A stretch of 43,970 nt of DNA, from positions 1 through 43,970 of the forward strand of contig JAFTKN010000001.1 of NCBI GenBank assembly GCA_017453255.1. The letters run 5' to 3'. The notes beneath the pieces are model-generated. The model searched no databases. It worked only from the letters and a program-made list of their open reading frames with translations, and was not told where the DNA came from. Position numbers and translations under genes: made by a program. Positions 41,246-43,970 of this stretch are shown here, piece by piece; the first letter of the stretch is position 1, and the number at the start of each line of letters is the position of its first letter. The DNA is from Clostridia bacterium. Lineage in GTDB: Bacteria > Bacillota > Clostridia > Oscillospirales > CAG-272.

Positions 41246-42277
41246 ATGAAAATTGCATTTTTTGATACAAAATCCTATGATATTGATGCCTTTGATAAGA
41301 CAATTAAGGGCAAAAATATTGAGGTAAAATATTACGAAACAAAGCTTAACGAGGACACCTGTGAGCTTGCACACGGCTTTGATGCAGTTTGTGTTTTTGT
41401 AAACGATACAATAAATTCTAAGGTTATTGACAAGCTCTGTGCCTTAGGAGTTAAGGCTGTATTATTAAGATGCGCAGGCTTTAATAATGTGGATATGAAA
41501 TACGCCTTTGGTAAAATTCACGTTCTTAGAGTTCCTGCCTACTCTCCTTACGCAGTTGCCGAGCATACTATGGCTCTGCTTTTAACCTCGGTAAGACGTA
41601 TTCACAAGGCTTATATCAGAACAAGAGATTTTAATTTCAGCCTTAATAAAATGACAGGCTTTGACCTTTTTGGTAAAACTGTTGGCGTAATCGGTACTGG
41701 TAAAATCGGCAGGGTGTTTATAAACATCTGCTTAGGCTTTGGTATGCGTGTTTTAGCCTACGATAAATTTCCCTGTGATGAGGTTAAGGAAAAGGGCGTA
41801 GAATATGTCAGCCTTGATACAATTTTTAAGGAAAGTGATATTATCTCCTTACATTGTCCTTTAACTGAGGAAACCTATCATTTAATTGATAATAATGCCT
41901 TATCAATTTGCAAAAAGGGTGTTATAATTTTAAACACCTCACGAGGTGCGTTGGTTGATGCTGAGGCGCTTTTGTCAGGAATTAAATCCCGTCATATAGG
42001 TGGCGCTTGTCTTGACGTTTACGAGGAGGAAAGCGACTTTTTCTTCGAGGACTTTTCAGGGCATATTTTAGAGGACGATATTTTAGCAAGGCTTATTTCA
42101 ATGCCTAACGTTATTGTAACCTCTCACCAAGCCTTTTTAACAAATGAGGCGCTTTCTAATATTGCAGAAACCACTATAAACAATGCACTCGACCTTTTTG
42201 AAAAAGGTCAATGCGAAAATGAGCTTTGCTTTAGAGGTAGCACTACCGTTGACTGTAAAAATGGCAAATGCTTTTAG
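41246..42277 (+). CDS. ldhA: D-lactate dehydrogenase (2-hydroxyacid dehydrogenase, LdhA-like)
   Basis: This 343-residue NAD enzyme reduces pyruvate to D-lactate. The Rossmann motif GVIGTGKIGRVFI is followed by an acidic residue (AYDKFP) that favours NAD. The catalytic Arg lies in LNTSRGALVD, and the His in TSHQAFLTNEAL. The stretch LDVYEEESDFFFEDFSGHIL closely matches the LdhA subgroup rather than other 2-hydroxyacid dehydrogenases. The C-terminus adds CKNGKCF. Its position after the sugar kinase suggests joint transcription for fermentation. Confidence 0.9.
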   Translation: MKIAFFDTKSYDIDAFDKTIKGKNIEVKYYETKLNEDTCELAHGFDAVCVFVNDTINSKVIDKLCALGVKAVLLRCAGFNNVDMKYAFGKIHVLRVPAYSPYAVAEHTMALLLTSVRRIHKAYIRTRDFNFSLNKMTGFDLFGKTVGVIGTGKIGRVFINICLGFGMRVLAYDKFPCDEVKEKGVEYVSLDTIFKESDIISLHCPLTEETYHLIDNNALSICKKGVIILNTSRGALVDAEALLSGIKSRHIGGACLDVYEEESDFFFEDFSGHILEDDILARLISMPNVIVTSHQAFLTNEALSNIAETTINNALDLFEKGQCENELCFRGSTTVDCKNGKCF

Positions 42278-42339
42278 AATCAAAGCACAAATAAAGCCTC
42301 ACTGATTTATCGTTCCAAGACAAAATGGTTCGATTCCCG

Positions 42340-42440
42340 TAAGGCTAGCGTGGAAAGACAAGGCGCACCACAGAGTGCGGGCGATGACGAACTTGGGTTC
42401 GTCGAGGTCGCAATCGAGGAGCAGCGCAGTATTTATCGCT
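42340..42440. other. Intergenic element with central palindrome
   Basis: The 178-nt gap before the flavodiiron gene contains AAGGCGCACC, AGAGTGCGGGCG, then a perfect 7-bp hairpin (GACGAAC 42386-42392, loop TTGG, GTTCGTC 42397-42403), then GAGGTCGCAATCGAGG and GCGCAGTATTT. The layout and some words (AGGCGC, CGCAGTATTT, GCGRG) recur in the elements at 15420 and 20478. No open frame is present. It could be a repeat element or a leader of the downstream gene. Confidence 0.55.
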
Positions 42441-42455
42441 AGAAAGGAAACATAA

Positions 42456-43595
42456 ATGAATATTACAGACAATATAAAATATATAGGCGTAAACGACCAT
42501 ACAACCGACTTGTTTGAGGGTCAATACAAAATTCCAGACGGAATTTCCTATAACTCTTATATTATTTTTGATGAAAAGATTGCAGTTTTTGATACTGTTG
42601 ATATCGGCTTTACAGAAAAATGGCTTGAAAATCTTAAAAAAGCGACATCACGTGTGGATTATTTAATAATTTCCCACATGGAGCCTGACCATTCAGCATC
42701 AATTTTAGCCTTTTTAAAGGAATTCCCACAGGCAAAGCTTGTTGGCAATCAAAAGACCTTTAATATGCTAAAAGCATTCTTTAATTTTGATTTTTCTGAA
42801 AATAGCATTGTTGTCAATGAGGGAGATAAGCTATCCCTTGGAAATCACGTGCTTAATTTCTATTTTGCTCCAATGGTTCACTGGCCTGAGGTTATGGTAA
42901 CGTATGAGCAAGCAGAGGAGGTTTTATTCTCTGCCGATGCATTTGGTCGCTTTGGTGCATTAGATGTGCCTATGAGCTGGGCTTGTGAGGCAAGAAGATA
43001 CTACTTCGGAATAGTTGGAAAATATGGAATGCAGGTTCAAGCACTTTTAAAGAAGCTTAAGGGACCGAGAGTTAGCATAATTTGCCCACTTCATGGTCCT
43101 GTAATAAATAGCGACTTGAATTATTACTTGAATTTATATAATATTTGGTCAAGCTATAAGCCTGAGAAAAAGGGTGTTTGCATTTGCTATACCTCTGTTT
43201 ACGGAAATACAAAAAAGGCAGTATTAACCCTTAAAAAGATGCTTGAGGGCAAGGGCAAGACGGTTGCTTTTTTTGACCTTAGCCGTGATGATATTCACGA
43301 GGCTGTTGAGGACGCCTTTAAGTATGATACCTTGGTGTTAGCTACAACAACCTATAACGGTGATATTTTCCCGCATATGAAGGAATTTATAAACCATTTA
43401 ACCGAGAGAAATTACCAAAACAGACGTATAGGCTTTATTGAAAACGGCTCTTGGGCACCTATGGCAACAAAAATAATGAAGAAAATGCTTGAAAATGGCA
43501 AAAATCTTGAAATTATCGACACAGGAGTGACAATTTTATCAGCTCTTAATGATAATAGCTATGAACAAATTAAGGCTCTTGCAAACGAGCTTTAA
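42456..43595 (+). CDS. Flavodiiron protein (A-type flavoprotein, FprA-like)
   Basis: This 379-residue protein reduces O2 to water (and in some members NO) in anaerobes. The beta-lactamase-like domain has all six diiron ligands: His74, Glu76, Asp78 in HMEPDH, His142 in MVHWPEV, Asp161 in FSADAFG and His213 in PLHGP. Residues from about 236 form a flavodoxin domain with the FMN loop YTSVYGNTKKA. AGAAAGGAAACATAA precedes the ATG. It is directly followed by a rubredoxin, its usual electron donor. The pair indicates an anaerobe with an oxygen defence. Confidence 0.96.
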   Translation: MNITDNIKYIGVNDHTTDLFEGQYKIPDGISYNSYIIFDEKIAVFDTVDIGFTEKWLENLKKATSRVDYLIISHMEPDHSASILAFLKEFPQAKLVGNQKTFNMLKAFFNFDFSENSIVVNEGDKLSLGNHVLNFYFAPMVHWPEVMVTYEQAEEVLFSADAFGRFGALDVPMSWACEARRYYFGIVGKYGMQVQALLKKLKGPRVSIICPLHGPVINSDLNYYLNLYNIWSSYKPEKKGVCICYTSVYGNTKKAVLTLKKMLEGKGKTVAFFDLSRDDIHEAVEDAFKYDTLVLATTTYNGDIFPHMKEFINHLTERNYQNRRIGFIENGSWAPMATKIMKKMLENGKNLEIIDTGVTILSALNDNSYEQIKALANEL

Positions 43596-43624
43596 AATAT
43601 AAAATTAACATAAGGAGGTTTATT

Positions 43625-43783
43625 ATGAAATACGTATGTGACGCATGTGGCTGGGAATACGACGAGGAGGTAGGCTGTGAGGAGTGCGGTATTGCTCCTA
43701 ACACAAAATTTGAGGATTTACCAGACGACTTTGTTTGCCCACTCTGTGGTGTTGGTAAAAACGGCTTTTCACCTGCTGAATAA
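43625..43783 (+). CDS. Rubredoxin with additional CxxC pair
   Basis: This 52-residue protein has the rubredoxin iron site: Cys5 and Cys8 (YVCDACGWEYD) and Cys38 and Cys41 (FVCPLCGVGKNGFS). GIAPNTKFEDLPDDFVCP is typical. In place of the usual DPDN loop, the segment VGCEECGIAP brings two more cysteines (Cys18, Cys21), which is atypical. ATAAGGAGGTTTATT precedes the ATG. It lies 29 nt after the flavodiiron gene and probably delivers electrons to it. Confidence 0.95.
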   Translation: MKYVCDACGWEYDEEVGCEECGIAPNTKFEDLPDDFVCPLCGVGKNGFSPAE

Positions 43784-43819
43784 GAGATTTTAAAATAGAA
43801 ATAGCAAGGAACGGGTGAT

Positions 43820-43905
43820 GTTCTTAGCAGAGAATTAAAAACACATCGCTAAGTGCGAGCATCGCATTTGACTGGTCAAATGCGAATGGGCTAAGCCCAA
43901 ACCCA
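43820..43905. other. Hairpin cluster downstream of rubredoxin
   Basis: A perfect 10-bp inverted repeat with a two-base loop (CGCATTTGAC 43863-43872 and GTCAAATGCG 43875-43884) follows AAGTGCGAGCAT, and a GGGCT/AGCCC hairpin lies just after. Upstream GATGTTCTTAGC can partly pair with GCTAAGTGCGAGCATC. It resembles the element at 42340-42440 in layout. It is untranslated. Confidence 0.5.
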
Positions 43906-43916
43906 TATACAAGCAG

Positions 43917-43964
43917 AAAGAGAGAACAAAACGGTTTTGCAGCCGAAATGTTCTCTCTTTTCAG
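43917..43964 (+). terminator. Terminator of flavodiiron-rubredoxin unit
   Basis: A 12-bp perfect stem (AAAGAGAGAACA pairing with TGTTCTCTCTTT) with a 20-base loop ends in TTTTC. Confidence 0.88.
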
Positions 43965-43970
43965 TTAGTA

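Overview
The window looks like chromosomal DNA of a low-GC, Gram-positive anaerobe of the class Clostridia, probably an uncultured gut lineage. This rests on AT-rich intergenic DNA with textbook sigma-A promoters (TTGACA-like, 17-bp spacers), strong GGAGG-type ribosome binding sites, a T-box leader on pheST, the Firmicutes order rimP-nusA-ylxR-L7Ae-infB, a flavodiiron protein next to a rubredoxin, and polymorphic YD-repeat (RHS) toxin loci. No taxonomic marker such as 16S rRNA is inside the window, so the assignment is inference.

Layout. 1-260: a consensus promoter and boxA-like leader pointing off the left edge, probably of an rRNA operon. 264-926: ClpP-like TepA protease. 995-4778: pheT and pheS with a T-box leader (minus strand). 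4935-15360: HtrA-like protease, OmpR-type response regulator and histidine kinase, then a 2182-residue lipoprotein with CxxC repeats (plus strand); together these suggest envelope sensing and surface functions. 15570-20746: the translation/transcription operon rimP-nusA-ylxR-L7Ae-infB (minus), with an unusual duplicated leader segment before rimP. 20849-24344: CPBP membrane protease, cysS, a tiny Cys-containing protein and a tRNA-dihydrouridine synthase (plus).

24377-31661 is an accessory island on the minus strand: one full-length RHS/YD-repeat polymorphic toxin gene (1562 aa) with a probable immunity gene, followed by at least two degenerate orphan core-tip modules. The two orphan cores carry an identical 49-nt palindromic insertion at the same site, and one also carries a 279-bp MITE-like element with imperfect terminal inverted repeats. 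A further RHS-like remnant lies near 37504-37645.

32024-36657 holds a long MscL, a GH172 (DUF2961) enzyme and a GH106-like glycosidase (minus). 36766-37362 is a compact RNA-rich locus: a strong promoter, a 185-nt multi-hairpin leader, tRNA-Ser(UGA), a terminator, and an array of short direct and inverted repeats separated by mini-hairpins. 37712-39537: a small secreted protein divergent from an ECF-type sigma factor and a DUF4367-like anti-sigma factor. 39664-43783: FGGY sugar kinase, D-lactate dehydrogenase, flavodiiron protein and a rubredoxin with an extra CxxC pair. Several intergenic regions (15420-15563, 20478-20585, 42340-42440, 43820-43905) carry related-looking hairpin elements with a different central palindrome each time. 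The strongest candidates for undescribed biology are the RHS cassette array with its mini-insertions, the tRNA-Ser leader/array locus, and the duplicated element in the rimP leader.
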